A DNA stretch of 64,000 bases from Adiantum capillus-veneris (taxonomy: Eukaryota > Streptophyta > Polypodiopsida > Polypodiales > Pteridaceae), in NCBI GenBank assembly GCA_014529385.2, contig CM043947.1, positions 120,912,891-120,976,890 of the forward strand. Direction: 5' to 3'. This document shows, piece by piece, positions 37,689-48,618 of the stretch (positions are counted from its first letter, which is position 1; every line of letters starts with the position of its first letter). Below the pieces are notes generated by a model. That model saw nothing but the letters and a program-made list of their open reading frames with translations, did not search any database and was not told where the DNA came from. The position numbers and the translations under genes are program-made.

Positions 37689-37758
37689 AGAATCATTCTT
37701 CTTGAGCCCTACAAGAAGAAGGTTCTTCTTCTTGTAGGAGCTCAAGAAGGCTGATTCT
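37689..37758. repeat. Near-perfect inverted repeat (hairpin)
   Basis: The arms AGAATCATTCTTCTTGAG / CCCTACAAGAAGAA and TTCTTCTTGTAGGAG / CTCAAGAAGGCTGATTCT pair over about 33 bases with a few mismatches and a one-base bulge around a GG loop. It could be a foldback relic or a small-RNA precursor. It lies in otherwise uncharacterised sequence. Confidence 0.8.
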
Positions 37759-38106
37759 CTAGCGTCCGTGACACACGGCTTCAACATGGACAACCATCGT
37801 TGTCTCTTACATGGGTGGAGATTACTAGACTCATTTGCCAGGATCTGACCACTTGGACACCAAGAGAACAAGGATAGAGCCAACACAGGAGTTGGGTATG
37901 AAGATGGATTTCCATAAAGAGCATATTGTCCAACTCACAGAGCGAATGGGTTTGCGTCCCAACCTAGCTATATATGGATACACATCTATCTCATAGGTTA
38001 TGGTCAGATACAGAAATCTTTCCACCAGCTTGAGATTGAGACTGCAAGATTCAGAGGGATACCAATATCCAACAAGATATGCCGCGCATGCCATACATAA
38101 CCAGAG

Positions 38107-38532
38107 ATGGAGATGCATTATATACGTCAGTGCCTAGTGTATTACGAGATACGGAGTCACATCTACTATCTATTCGGAGAAGGCTTCAGACCCTTCTTCA
38201 AAGTCATGAGGTATCAAGACTATATATGTCTTGGAGTGTATCTACTTGAGTTACACAGACACATAGATAGTTTATTAAGGAGATATGAAGAGGGACAATC
38301 CAAGAGACAGATTATTGATTTCTTCACACCAGACACTGGACAGATAGAGGAGCAAGCACCACTGCAAAGCTTAGCTCATACTCACACCCGTGGTACTCTC
38401 ATTGACCGAGCATTGGAGCTAGGGATATCGAGATGCTTGCGATTAAGTAGAGAGGAGATTCACAACATCGATGGAGACTACAACAAAGGATTTGAGCATT
38501 GGAGCCAGGGAGATCGAGATGCTTGCGATTAG
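38107..38532 (+). CDS. Unidentified 141-codon ORF
   Basis: I do not recognise this protein. It reads MEMHYIRQCLVYYEIRSHIY, later GFRPFFKVMRYQDYICLGVY, then YEEGQSKRQIIDFFTPDTGQ and LIDRALELGISRCLRLSREE. It has no signal peptide and no membrane span. Near the end an 86-bp tandem duplication (units at 38410 and 38496) shifts the frame, so the ORF ends early at GDRDACD. Without the duplication it would read on as YNKGFESYYLNI. The preceding 400 bases in other frames also look coding (KMDFHKEHIVQLTERMGLRP). It is probably part of a dead transposon or orphan gene. Confidence 0.35.
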   Translation: MEMHYIRQCLVYYEIRSHIYYLFGEGFRPFFKVMRYQDYICLGVYLLELHRHIDSLLRRYEEGQSKRQIIDFFTPDTGQIEEQAPLQSLAHTHTRGTLIDRALELGISRCLRLSREEIHNIDGDYNKGFEHWSQGDRDACD

Positions 38533-38581
38533 GGAGAGAGGAGCTTCACAACATTGACGGAGACTACAACAAAGGATTTGA
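38410..38581. repeat. 86-bp tandem duplication
   Basis: Two units start GCATTGGAGCTAGGGATATC (38410) and GCATTGGAGCCAGGGAGATC (38496) and run through GGAGACTACAACAAAGGATT. The period is not a multiple of three. The second unit differs at several positions, so the duplication is not very recent. Confidence 0.85.
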
Positions 38582-38638
38582 GTCATACTATCTCAACATC
38601 TAGAGTATAGATAAGGATAGATTCAAGACCCATTATAG

Positions 38639-39068
38639 CACTATTAGGAAAAATATGGACTTTGCATGGGCCTTGTAAGAAAGCCTAATTTTTAGAGATT
38701 AAGGCTAATATTTTGTAGGGTTAAGGGAACAAGGATATTTTAGAACCTAGTTTTTTATAGGATTATTTAGCTTTTTTTAAGGCCCATGTAGGAAGTGGAT
38801 CTAGGAGGTCCCTTTCTCTCTCTAGCGTTTTGAAAGTGAAGGGAGAAAACGGAGTGTGACCACATCATAAAAAATGTGCATAACTAAAGGCTAAAAAGTA
38901 ACTTTTTTTTTTTCAAAAAGCTTCATTTATTTTTGGTCTAACCACCCCCCCCCCCCTCCAAAACATATCTACATATCAAAAAGACCATTTTTAAATCGTT
39001 TTTTTTTTTACTTACACTCACTGAAAGTTCACTTTTTCAATATTCTTTTTATCCCTTTAAAAATAACA

Positions 39069-39112
<44 letters not shown>
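38639..39112 (+). repeat. Repeat K, copy 1, with (CT)n tail
   Basis: This shares an ordered set of strings with the reverse complement of 60832-61362: ATTAGGAAAAATATGGACTT, GATTAAGGCTAAT, GGCCCATGTAG, CTCTCTCTAGC, CATCATAAAAAATGTGCATAA and ACTTACACTCACT. It ends in a CT microsatellite (39072-39112) like the other copy. Poly-T, poly-C and poly-A runs interrupt it. No coding content is seen. Confidence 0.7.
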
Positions 39113-39117
<5 letters not shown>

Positions 39118-39540
39118 CATGTCCCCTTCTCTCCTCCTCCACTCCCTCCCCCCTTCCCTGCATGTCTCCTTCTCTCCTCCTTCTCCCTCCCCTTTCCTCT
39201 ATTTCCCTTCCTCTTTTCCTCCTTCACTTCCTCACACATCAGTTGCCATGGCGCTTAGTGACATCATAAACTGTGTTCCTCTGCCACCATGTACTCCACA
39301 CACCACAATGGTATATGTTCGCTTGCCCACGGAGTTTGCACCGAAGACCGTACAACAGTGGGTGAGCAAAGATCATCACAGGAACGTCGTGCCGTTGGTG
39401 AGACTAATGTCAAACTTTGGATGGTTGGCCATTTTTATCCGTACGATCCTGTAAACTGCTTCCATCCAATATTTAATAGCCTTTCGACGTTTCTTTAATA
39501 TCTTGAGATGAGAGAGACAAGGTTGTTAGGTTATTGCAAG
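39113..39540. other. Pyrimidine-rich and intergenic stretch
   Basis: 39113-39235 is a C/T-rich low-complexity extension of the microsatellite. The open frame over it (Ser/Pro-rich) is not a credible gene. From 39240 to 39540 nothing recognisable is seen. Confidence 0.5.
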
Positions 39541-39589
39541 CGGTAGTCTATGGGTGAAAGTGATTCTTTGCATTGGTGGATGTACCAAT

Positions 39590-41730
39590 GTCAAGTACTT
39601 CAATTCAACACATTGGCATTACAAGAAAGAATTGCCTCTTTGGAGAGAGAGGTTGTAACTCTCCAACAACAAATGCAAGAGAAGGATGCCAACATTTAAA
39701 AGTTTGGAAACACCATCGCACACTTGAAAGAAACACCCCTTGGTGAAAGAGAACACAAGCTTGCATTTTTATCGATTGAAACACTTGCACATATGGGTGG
39801 AGCATGCAAACGATGATTGGTATCCGCAAGGTGATTTGTTCTTCTCTTGCAAGAGAAATTTTTACTACACACTAATCACTATTATTTATCTTGTTGGAAG
39901 CCAAAAACTTCAGGAGGCAAGCGGTGGATCAAGCCAAGATGATCAAGTCCATCTTCTCACTAGTTGTCTCAATAACCATGATGTGATTTGTATCTTACAT
40001 TCACCTGAGGGGGAAAGTGCATTAGTGATGCACTCACCAAGGAGTTGATGCATAAATTGGAAAATGTGGTTAGTGAAGGTGATATGAAACAAGCTTGTGA
40101 TGAGGCCGGGATCAACACTAAAGCCTACAAGGCTATTTTTCAACTTCTAAAGGATTCCCTGCGTGGATAACCTGTTTCTTGTTCCACACAAAGTTACAAC
40201 CTTGTAAAGGCATTCACAAACGAAGATGTATTCTCTCACAGTGGGACATGCCTACACATTGATGACACAATGCTTGCTTCACTTTATGCTTCATGCACGC
40301 CAAAGACAAGGGAAAAGGCTAGGCAAAACTCCACAAGATCTTTAGAGAAGGGCTTCTCTTACACAATGTAGAACAATATATTTATGGACCTCAAAAGACT
40401 TTAGCAAGCTATGCTAAGATTCTACGAGATACCTCAAGAAGGTGACACAAATACTATGGATGCAAGATATACACAAGTGGTTTGGAAGATGGGATGCATT
40501 ACACTTGTTGTATGATGCCTCATTAGACTCCTTTACTTATTTTGCAGTGCTTGGCACAAAGGTCTCTTTTGTGCTGAAACTCAATGAATGTGAAATAGTG
40601 AAAGATCAAAGGCTAGAGATGATAAGTGTCACTCTAGTGAATGAAGCCCTGTTGCAAACAAAGTGAAGGGATTCAATCGAGTCATCTCCCATCCTCTCTT
40701 TCAGTGAGCAATCACAGTAATCCAATCAATGGCTGTGTGCTACGGAGATGTCCAAAGAGACCAATGCTCATGGATTTTTTTAGAGAACTCCATGGATTAC
40801 AAAAGTAATACACTCCCAACTTGCGGGTGAGAAGTTGCAGATTGAGGGTTTAGGTAGATTTGATGTAGAGTGGTACCTGTGTGGGAACTTAAGACCATAA
40901 AGTGTTTTCTTGGATACAATTAAGGGGCTTCTCCACTCTATCCTTGTCCATTTTGCACTCCTGGGTACAAACCTACCAGACAAAAAGCACAAAAGAACTC
41001 TACAAAAGATAGTTCAATGCTTCCATGGTGGTAAGAGGATGGAGGCAAAGCATTGGATGATATTTTTGTCGGAGATGAAGGCAGGGAATGAGAAAAATAT
41101 TTGTTGAGATGCCCCATGCTGAATGCATCGGATATGCACTGAAGGACAAGGCCTGCAAACCCTTGCTTTCCATTTTCTCTGTCTAATGTGCATTTCTTCA
41201 CATCACACACATTCATGTTCATTTTTGATAGGCTATTGAACTCCACATTGACTATGCTCACACAATGAATCCTTTACGAAAGTCCTAAGAGACGATCACC
41301 AGGATGGAGGCACTTTTCAATTCCATTGGCTATCATGGTGGAAACGTGTCAACTGTTGCTAACAAAGAACATAGGGGAGGCCCATGAGATCGCCCAACAA
41401 GCATCAATGAGTGGACAAAATGCAAAACACTTCTTAAAGAAAGCAAGTCCCGGAAACCCATGCCAAGATGACACTCAAAATAGCTTCAAAAAATTTATGC
41501 AAAGCCACTACTGACAATGACTCAAATAGCGAGCTTATAAACAAGCGCAAGCAAGTTTGGGCAACTTTTGATAGAATGGTCAAGCTTATGGGTCTTACCA
41601 ACACAACAAAGGAACAATGCCCATCATTTCAAGTGTTGTTGGTAGATTTCACCAAGGTCTTCACCCTTGCTTGGGGTGAGAATAACATCACACATTACGT
41701 GGTAAGCCTTATCACATAGTGAAAGTATTA
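39590..41730 (+). pseudogene. Decayed gene of unknown family, probably repeat-associated
   Basis: A chain of coding-like segments in shifting + frames reads like one large dead protein. It starts with a coiled coil (LALQERIASLEREVVTLQQQ, 39610). Then come LMHKLENVVSEGDMKQACDE with KAYKAIFQLLKDSLRG (40045-40170), KVSFVLKLNECEIVKDQRLE (40558-40620), AGEKLQIEGLGRFDVEWYLC (40825-40885), QKIVQCFHGGKRMEAKHW (41007-41060), and NKRKQVWATFDRMVKLMGL to NNITHYVVSLIT (41540-41719). Each segment is followed by stops or frame changes. I cannot name the family. The string of conserved-looking blocks over 2 kb suggests a once-intact gene of more than 600 codons. Confidence 0.45.
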
Positions 41731-42331
41731 TAAGAGGTTCTTTTCATTTTATAATTTGCATCATTTTACTGTGTAAACCACATATCTTATTTGTGCATGG
41801 AGCATTTTTATGCACAAATATGGTTCGCTTGAGATTTTTAGCACTCAGGACAAAGAGAAATCCCATGATTATCAATCTAGGGGGTGTACTTTAAAAATAT
41901 TGGACATGGTGGTGATGTAGTACAATCTAATTATTTGAGATGTTTAACTCGCTCTTCCGCATGGAATTTTCTCGTAAGCTTATCATGGACCATGCACAAC
42001 AATAAAAGATTGCAAGGGAAGTGCGCAAATTGATTTGTCATCGAGAGTACAACAACAAGTGGCGAATGTCACAAGGCCCTGCCAAGCATGCAACATGGTG
42101 CCAATGCAAGGTCAGACAAGGGTCGAGGTGGAATCAACACAAAAAACCACTTCATGTCTATAGATTTACTTTTATTAAAGTTTGGGACACCCTTTTAATA
42201 AATTAAAGCTTTCAAAAAGAAAATCATAGTATGAAAGGGCCCTTCCAAAATGGATCCTTATAAATATAAGATCCATTCACTTTTCACTTGGTTCTTCTCT
42301 CATTCTCACAAGTGAGCTACCACCATACCCC

Positions 42332-43229
42332 ATGGCATGTAATAAAAAACCCGCCAAGGAGCATATGCCTACCACCAACAAGAAGATTCTCCAAGGTTGC
42401 GAGAAGTCGGCGTGGCTTAGAAACATAAGAAACTGCCCGTGAACACTTGGACGATCTTGGTGCTCCTCAAGCTCTGGGCAAGGTAGTTGTTGAGAGGCCT
42501 CGGACTCACAAAAGTGGCACGCACACGACAATCAAGCACAACAGCCACCATGCCAAACAATAAAGGTCTGCGCCAGATGATGGAGAGAAGAAGAATAGGA
42601 ATTATCATCTTCGACTGATAGGGAAGAGCCACCACATCAACAAGCACAAGTAGGAGGGTCGTGAGCTCAAGTGGGGAATAGAGACAATGAGTCAAAGATA
42701 GAGCCACCATGGCAGCGTCCTCAGATACCACACACACTTTGGGTGCTAGTGGCAGAGAAGACACTACCCCATGGGCAAGGAGCTCTCCTTACATCACAAG
42801 ATTGGGGGTCAAGGAGAGAGGAAGTCATGAGGACCCGAAGGAGGGAGAACCACCAGCAATGAAGCATGTAAACCACTATAAATCCAAGTTTTTAAGAAGC
42901 CCAAGCGTCCCCCACCAACAAATGTGCAAGTGCCCCCCAAACAATCCGAGTGTCTTTGCAAAATCACAAGGGCATTTGTGGAAATTCGACACTACTAGAA
43001 GACAAAAGATTTTCTCATTCAATGAGCCTCTTTGCTCGCATGGTGAAAGAGATGCTTCAAAGCTATGGAAATCAATATAGAATGCAAGCAATGGCAATGG
43101 AGGCAATTCAAGAAGCTGTTGAGGCCCACAGAGGATACCAATTTATGTGCCGTACATGCAAAGAGAGTGACTATACAACCAAAGGACATGCAACTTACGC
43201 ATCAGTTGAGGCGAGACTTCGAGAATTAG
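42332..43229 (+). pseudogene. Histone H3-like gene, broken and diverged
   Basis: Histone H3 packs DNA in nucleosomes. The segments follow H3 order. An N-tail-like stretch MACNKKPAKEHMPTTNKKIL ... EKSAW lies at 42332-42415. After a gap come KKPKRPP (42894) and AFVEIRHY-stop-KTKDFLIQ (42972-43022), which match the KKPHR and REIRRYQKSTELLI region. Then [14 protein letters not shown] ... [10 protein letters not shown] (43022-43130, frame +2) covers the alpha-1/alpha-2 helices. Last, [20 protein letters not shown] followed by QL...LRR (43131-43229, stop TAG) is a close match to the H3 C-terminus. Two in-frame stops, a 5-residue deletion with frameshift before EDTNL, and a 16-residue insertion show it is not functional. 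It resembles canonical H3 more than centromeric H3, since it keeps the PKD after VTI. The 480-bp gap after the tail could be an intron or an insertion. Confidence 0.7.
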
Positions 43230-43404
43230 CGAAAGTGAAACTTATATTTTTGTATTGCCCACCCTTTTGTATCCAAACATTTTGTTGATGATTAAAGGAT
43301 TCAGACTTTTGTATCTTCTATGTCCAATATCATTTAACCTCCTAATGTTTTTAAGTTAAATTTGCATGTTTGGTGCACAACCTTTGAATCCATAGTGTGT
43401 TGTT

Positions 43405-43421
43405 GGGGGGGGGGGGGGGGG
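43405..43421. repeat. G17 homopolymer
   Basis: This is a run of 17 guanines just outside the left arm of the first foldback. The preceding 43230-43404 holds no recognised feature. Confidence 0.95.
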
Positions 43422-43663
43422 ATGGATGCATGGACACTTGAATTTAAGCACAATTTGAGTGTTTTTGGTGTCTTGGGTGCACACAAGGCCAGCCAAGGCA
43501 AAAAGGGGGGTGGCCACAAGGGCCCGTAGAGGTCCTTGTTTGGCATTTCTGCACGCCCTTGTGACCACCCCTCTTTTTTCCTCGAATGGACTGTGTGCAC
43601 CCTAGGTCACTAGAAAAACACATCTTTTTGCCCAAATTCAAGTGTTCATGAGCCCATTCACCT
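43421..43663. mobile_element. Foldback element, copy 1
   Basis: The left arm (GATGGATGCATGGACACTTG ... GGTGCACACAAGGCC ... GGTGGCCACAAGGGC) pairs imperfectly with the right arm read in reverse (GGTGAATGGGCTCATGAACA ... GGGTGCACACAGTCC ... GGTGGTCACAAGGGC). The loop is around GGTCCTTGTTTGGC. No ORF is credible; the proline-rich frames come from the G/C tracts. It is a MITE-like palindrome, more diverged than copy 2. Confidence 0.7.
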
Positions 43664-43675
43664 TTGGACCTATAA

Positions 43676-43776
43676 GTGTCAGGGAGAGGAGGTGAATGGA
43701 TGCATGGAAACTTGACTTTAAGCTAAATTTGTGTTTTCTTGGTGTCGTGGGATGCACACAAGGCCAATCAAGGCAA

Positions 43777-43809
<33 letters not shown>

Positions 43810-43973
43810 AGGGCATGCAAAACTTCCAAATAGAACCATATTTGGCAGTTTTGCATGCCCTTGTGCCCCCCCTTCCCTTGATTGGCCTCGTGTGCACCCC
43901 AGGACACCAGAGAAGCACAAATTCAAATTAAATTTAAGTTTCCATGCATCCATTCACCCCCTCCTCTTGACAC
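43676..43973. mobile_element. Foldback element, copy 2, terminal GTGTC/GACAC
   Basis: The left arm from GTGTCAGGGAGAGGAGGTGA pairs with the right arm, which in reverse reads GTGTCAAGAGGAGGGGGTGA. Pairing continues inward over about 140 bases (GAATGGATGCATGGAAACTT; GATGCACACAAGGCCAATCA; GGGCACAAGGGCATGCAAAA). The loop is about ten bases (TAGAACCATA). A G28 run (43778-43805) in the left arm faces a C-rich tract. The transcript would form a long hairpin. No transposase is present. The outer ends suit a non-autonomous DNA transposon, but no target duplication was confirmed. Confidence 0.85.
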
Positions 43974-44690
43974 CGGCACGAGTTACAATTTGGCAAAGCA
44001 AAAAGGACACACATTCATAAATAACAACACCAAGTTTAGGGTTTTTTAAAGACCTCAAAACATAATTGAACAGAGAGGCAACTGCATATATTTTATTAGT
44101 AATTAAAAGGAAGGATGTTACATCATTCATTTGGGGTGCCCATAATTTTCTTAGCTATTTCTTGGCATTGTTGCACGAATTTTGTACACCCCATTTTTGT
44201 GTAAATTTATGCATATGAAAATAATGCTCGATGTCAAAAGCGTGTGTGGATTTTGCACATAGAGGTGCATAGATTTGAAAATTGTGGTATTTAGAGGTTT
44301 TGTTGCAAAAAATACATAAAATTTTTAGGCTTTAAAACAACCCTTTTGGAGTTTTGGTTTGGGAAATACCGCTTGTTTCCCGCAGGGTACATGGTATGGC
44401 AGCCTGTAGGTAGTTTTATCTATAGTGAGTTGTGGAAGCTCGCTTGTTTTGTGGTGTATATACACTTTCAAATTGTGGTTTTATCATATAGTGAAATGAG
44501 AAGCTCTTTTCCTCAAGTACATTGATCAATGTGTGTTGTAATTCCATGCTAGTGCAGGTGCTTCCTAGTTTCCATGGTGATCTTTTAGGTGGGCGTGTGC
44601 TTGTAAAGTCCCAAGGGATTAACTACCTTTGAGTTGTGGTATTGTGGGAGTTATTTTAATACTTGTTGTGGTGTTGAATTTGTGCCTTGA
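43974..44690. other. Intergenic stretch, nothing recognised
   Basis: This is an A/T-rich stretch with no ORF above background, no clear repeat boundary and no RNA gene that I can see. Confidence 0.5.
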
Positions 44691-44693
44691 GCG

Positions 44694-45738
44694 CTATTGG
44701 GAGACATTGCTATAGAGGTGGCCCTTGTTCTTGTTTTCCCAATGACGTCTCTCTTGCACATAAGGAAACTCCCCGACCAAGAGGGAGTGTGTTGTCGCCT
44801 TAGGGTCAATCAATCCAACAGAGGCATGTATCCCTTTTTGGGCAAGTACCTTGCCACGAAAGCCAGTGCCAAATACAGTGCATGCCAGGGATCTACACAC
44901 TAGGAATAAAAGATGAGCAGTTTGGACAATGGCGCTTAACCACAAGACTTTTCTCAAGGCTTTCAAAGACCATGCCATGAAATGAACTTTGGGATTGAAT
45001 TCATATAGTACAATGGCAACATTGTCAGGGGATATTTTTCCTATGTAATATGCAAGGAAGGATTGTGGTCCGAAAATCGTTTCACTTGCCGCCCGTCTGC
45101 GCTGCAAACTCATCAAGCTCCAAGAAATCCTGTCAAAAACCAATCAAAGGAAAATTAAGCTAAGAAAAAACAAATTTGAAATTAAGATAGAATTCAACTC
45201 TTTCTCCTTGTCCGCCTCCTCTCTATTTCCCTTGACATCCAAGTCGATGCATGACTTTACAGCATCCACGATCTTTGGCTCATCAGAGGGGGGTTGTACA
45301 TTGGAGTAGGTATCCTTGCATCCACAACCTTAGCTTGCGTGATTCCTCTGCCACGTGAAATTTCTTTGCTACCAGAATCTCCTCACACACAAGTGTGATA
45401 GTGTCAGTGAAAGAGTCACCGAGTGGAAGAAGCTTACTCTCAAGGGCATCTAGCGTGGAGTTTAGGGAAAATTGGACACTGGTGCATAGCACACTCATGC
45501 ATTCTTCCATGCATAGGCCAAACACTTTCTCTAAGTCATGCAAAAAAATAAACTCTACCCCATCCACTACCAATAACGATAAGTAATTGATCTCTACTTT
45601 TGGGATTGCATCATCCATCAGTGGAGCATCCTTTAGAGTGACACTAGTGCTAGCCACAATGATGGGTTTTTTAACCACTTTCTCGAGCCACCTAGGGTAC
45701 TCAAGTTGAAGTGCATGGCCTTCGGCCAAAGGGTTCAT
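44694..45738 (-). pseudogene. Two unidentified minus-strand ORFs
   Basis: ORF 45283-45738 (151 codons) reads MNPLAEGHALQLEYPRWLEK and later INYLSLLVVDGVEFIFLHDL. ORF 44694-45143 (149 codons) reads MVFDRISWSLMSLQRRRAAS and SPDNVAIVLYEFNPKVHFMA. Both have balanced composition and could be pieces of one dead gene, but no domain is recognisable. The 140 bases between contain stops in all frames. Confidence 0.3.
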
Positions 45739-45739
45739 A

Positions 45740-47147
45740 GGGATACTTTGCTACTTCTTGGCATCCTTGATGATGAAGCCAACCTGAAGTTGTTTCTTTA
45801 ACACTGGCACCCCTAGGGCCTGCTCGTCCACAAGAAATGGCCTATATCAATGGAAATTTCTTGGAATCATCTCAACTGCTTAGAGAACAGATAGTCTTTT
45901 GTGGATGTAGTGCAAGAGGTTACAAGGCACCCAGATCCTTGCATGTGAGGGAATAGTTATGGCATATTAGATGATGTGCTCCTCTATGAATGTTGAAATC
46001 TTTGCAAATGCATCCATGTGGAGGGAAACTATGGCAGCAAGGCTGGGGAGCATGTGAAAAGTGTGTGAAGTTCCAAATTTTCCTTGTAGTTGGTGTCCTC
46101 AAGGAAGAGAGTAAAGCATGACAAAGAGGTGGACGTGGGTACAAAGGTAGAGACTGTGGATGTATCCATATATGGTTTGGAGTGTCGATAGACAAAGGAA
46201 GAGCTCAAGGGTTGCGAAAGTGAAAAGTGTGAATGAGTTATCAAACCCCCCTTTTATAATGGTGTCCTTTTTAAAAAAGGCATCTTTTCCAAAAATAGCT
46301 TATTAAAATGTCTTCTTTAATAGGGCAGCCAACGTACGCTATAACAATGGACTTTCACCTCCTTGTGATCCCAAGATTCTAAAAAATACATAAAAATGAT
46401 ATTGAAACAAATTGTACACAAGACTGCTATTGTTGAATGAAAAATTATATTCAAAATCCAAAATGTGCCAAAGCTAAGCAAATTGATTATAGAGGAGATT
46501 TTTTTTCAAAAATATAAGAGTAACAAAGATACAACAGTGAGATCATAGTTCCATCCACACCCCAATCATGATGGACCTTGTTTTTGTCTTCCATTCTCTT
46601 TCCAATCTACAGACATTCAACAATAACTAAAGCAATAAATGTCAAACTTTGATGGACCAAAACTTTGATGAAAAAATCCTCACCTTGTGACTTGGAGATG
46701 AAATTGAGCTTTCTGAAGGTCCTTAAAACCCATAATGGCTAAATTTTCTCGCACATTGTCAAGAGTCCAATGCTTGTTCACTTGGATAGTTTCTAGAGCA
46801 TCATTGGCATCCTCAAAACTTGCAATAGCTCCCTATACACACTATAAGGGAGTCCACACTCAAAGCTTGCACATCCATTGATCATAATGAAATCATACCT
46901 ACAAGGAGGTGCGAGAGCGCATCCCAATACCTAATGCTCCACCCCTACAATGGTACCTATCTCCATTGTGCATGCCCTCTAACAAACCCAAGTTCTCTTC
47001 TAAAAGCCTCCCCAAATCCTCATAGTGCACATCTTTGCAAACAAACATTGTGGTTGTCTCTGCAAATGCAACTCTGTAAAGATATGTGCATAACAATGAA
47101 CATGCAAACATCAACTTAAGCCCATAGACCTAGAAGCTTTAGAATAC
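45740..47147 (-). other. Intergenic, weak coding-like trace on the minus strand
   Basis: Between 46690 and 47110 the minus strand reads FVCKDVHYEDLGRLLEENLG, then (other frame) ASFEDANDALETIQVNKHWT and LDNVRENLAIMGFKDLQKAQ. It is too short and broken to name. Nothing else is evident in this stretch. Confidence 0.3.
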
Positions 47148-48540
47148 TGTGAGGTCCCCACCCCACTGTATCAAACGTCAGATCTGATGGTGAACTTGGT
47201 GGCCACTAGATCTATAGCGGAAGCAAACAAAGTGGTTCAGGGTTCAACTAGCGGACGATCTCTCATCACAAAGTGAGTTGAGTTCGAGCCTACTAGCAAT
47301 GAGATCTAGCTCCACCTCGCAGGGGAAGCGTACTTAACCTATCTAGAGATCCTAAGACCCACCTTCCAAGAGGAGAGAAATCCCGAGTGCCTTTTTTCCC
47401 ATGTTTTAGAGGCACGTACACTTGAACTTCGCCGCTCTAGGGGCAATGAGTATTACTAGTATCGATTTAAATATTATGGGGACAGAGAGTTCCCGACCAA
47501 TCGGGACCACCCTTCTCATAGGCATTGGCAACCTGAGCCAAGCCCCCACTTTCCACCCCCACATTCACACTTCCTTGTGTGTCCTAATTACTACCACAAT
47601 GATTGTTCAACATAAACATTCCTTGATTAGATTCCGAATCACAATATTCGTTAAGACATCCCTTCAATCAGTATTGCAAAGCGGCACCAAGACAATACTC
47701 TAGTAAAAATTCTACTCAAACTTATTCATTAAAATTTCAATGTTCTAGAGGTACAACATCCCCCCTCCAGCGAGAGTTCACTCCTCCCATTGTCGCCTAG
47801 CTGCCCATACAACTAGGTATGTCCACCGCATAGAAAGCACGACATGGACATTCCCACCGCATAGAAAGCAAGTCGTGGGTATCCACCGCTCAACCAACAG
47901 TCGTGGATTCAAGATCCCTTAACTCTGCCCCCTGTGATCAGGAGGGGGTTCATGACTAATTCAACATTGGAAATAGAATGAACATGCTGAGTTAAATTTT
48001 CCCTAGCAAACATTCTTTCCTATTTCAAACAGTATATCCATCAACGATTCTTTCCTACTTAGACTTTAATATACAATTGAATTTCAAATGCCGAGGTTTC
48101 CGTCAGATTTCTCCAACATGTTTAGGGATATGTTATTTCCTAACTTATCGTATGCAATGTTAAATTAAACAACTTGAATAAAAATGTGACCTACCTCCTC
48201 CACTTCCTCGTGAGTAGTCCGTGAGATGGCCGGTACTTGGTCGTCCATGGGAGCTTTTCCTTTCTCATTCACGTTGCTTGTTCCCGCCTCGCGGTCGTGG
48301 GCACCACCGAAGCGAGTTCTCTTTACCGGGGCCATTTTATACTCACTACTTAATTTACAACTTGGAGAAAAAGAACTAATGTTGTGATTATGGGCTGAAT
48401 TTCTTCTCGAATTTCTGATCCAATGGAGTCCTCGAGATGAGAATTGGAAAGCACTTCCCTCCTTTACTTCTTCTCCAAAAACTGTGTGTGCCGGCAGCAC
48501 CTCGCGAAGGTGTGTGTGTGTAGTGAGTGGATATGTGAGC

Positions 48541-48618
<78 letters not shown>

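Noticed and set aside
39119-39454. 111-codon + ORF after the CT tract
   Set aside because: The first half is a low-complexity pyrimidine tract and the rest has no recognisable domain.
42332-43229. Centromeric histone CENH3
   Set aside because: The C-terminus reads VTIQPKD with [12 protein letters not shown], closer to canonical H3, and there is no longer loop 1. The diverged tail alone is not enough.
43334-43960. Proline-rich and glycine-rich ORFs on both strands
   Set aside because: They come from G homopolymers and foldback arms. Overlapping frames on both strands look equally open.
46029-46244. 71-codon Ser/Thr-rich minus ORF
   Set aside because: It overlaps another open frame with equal openness and has no motif.
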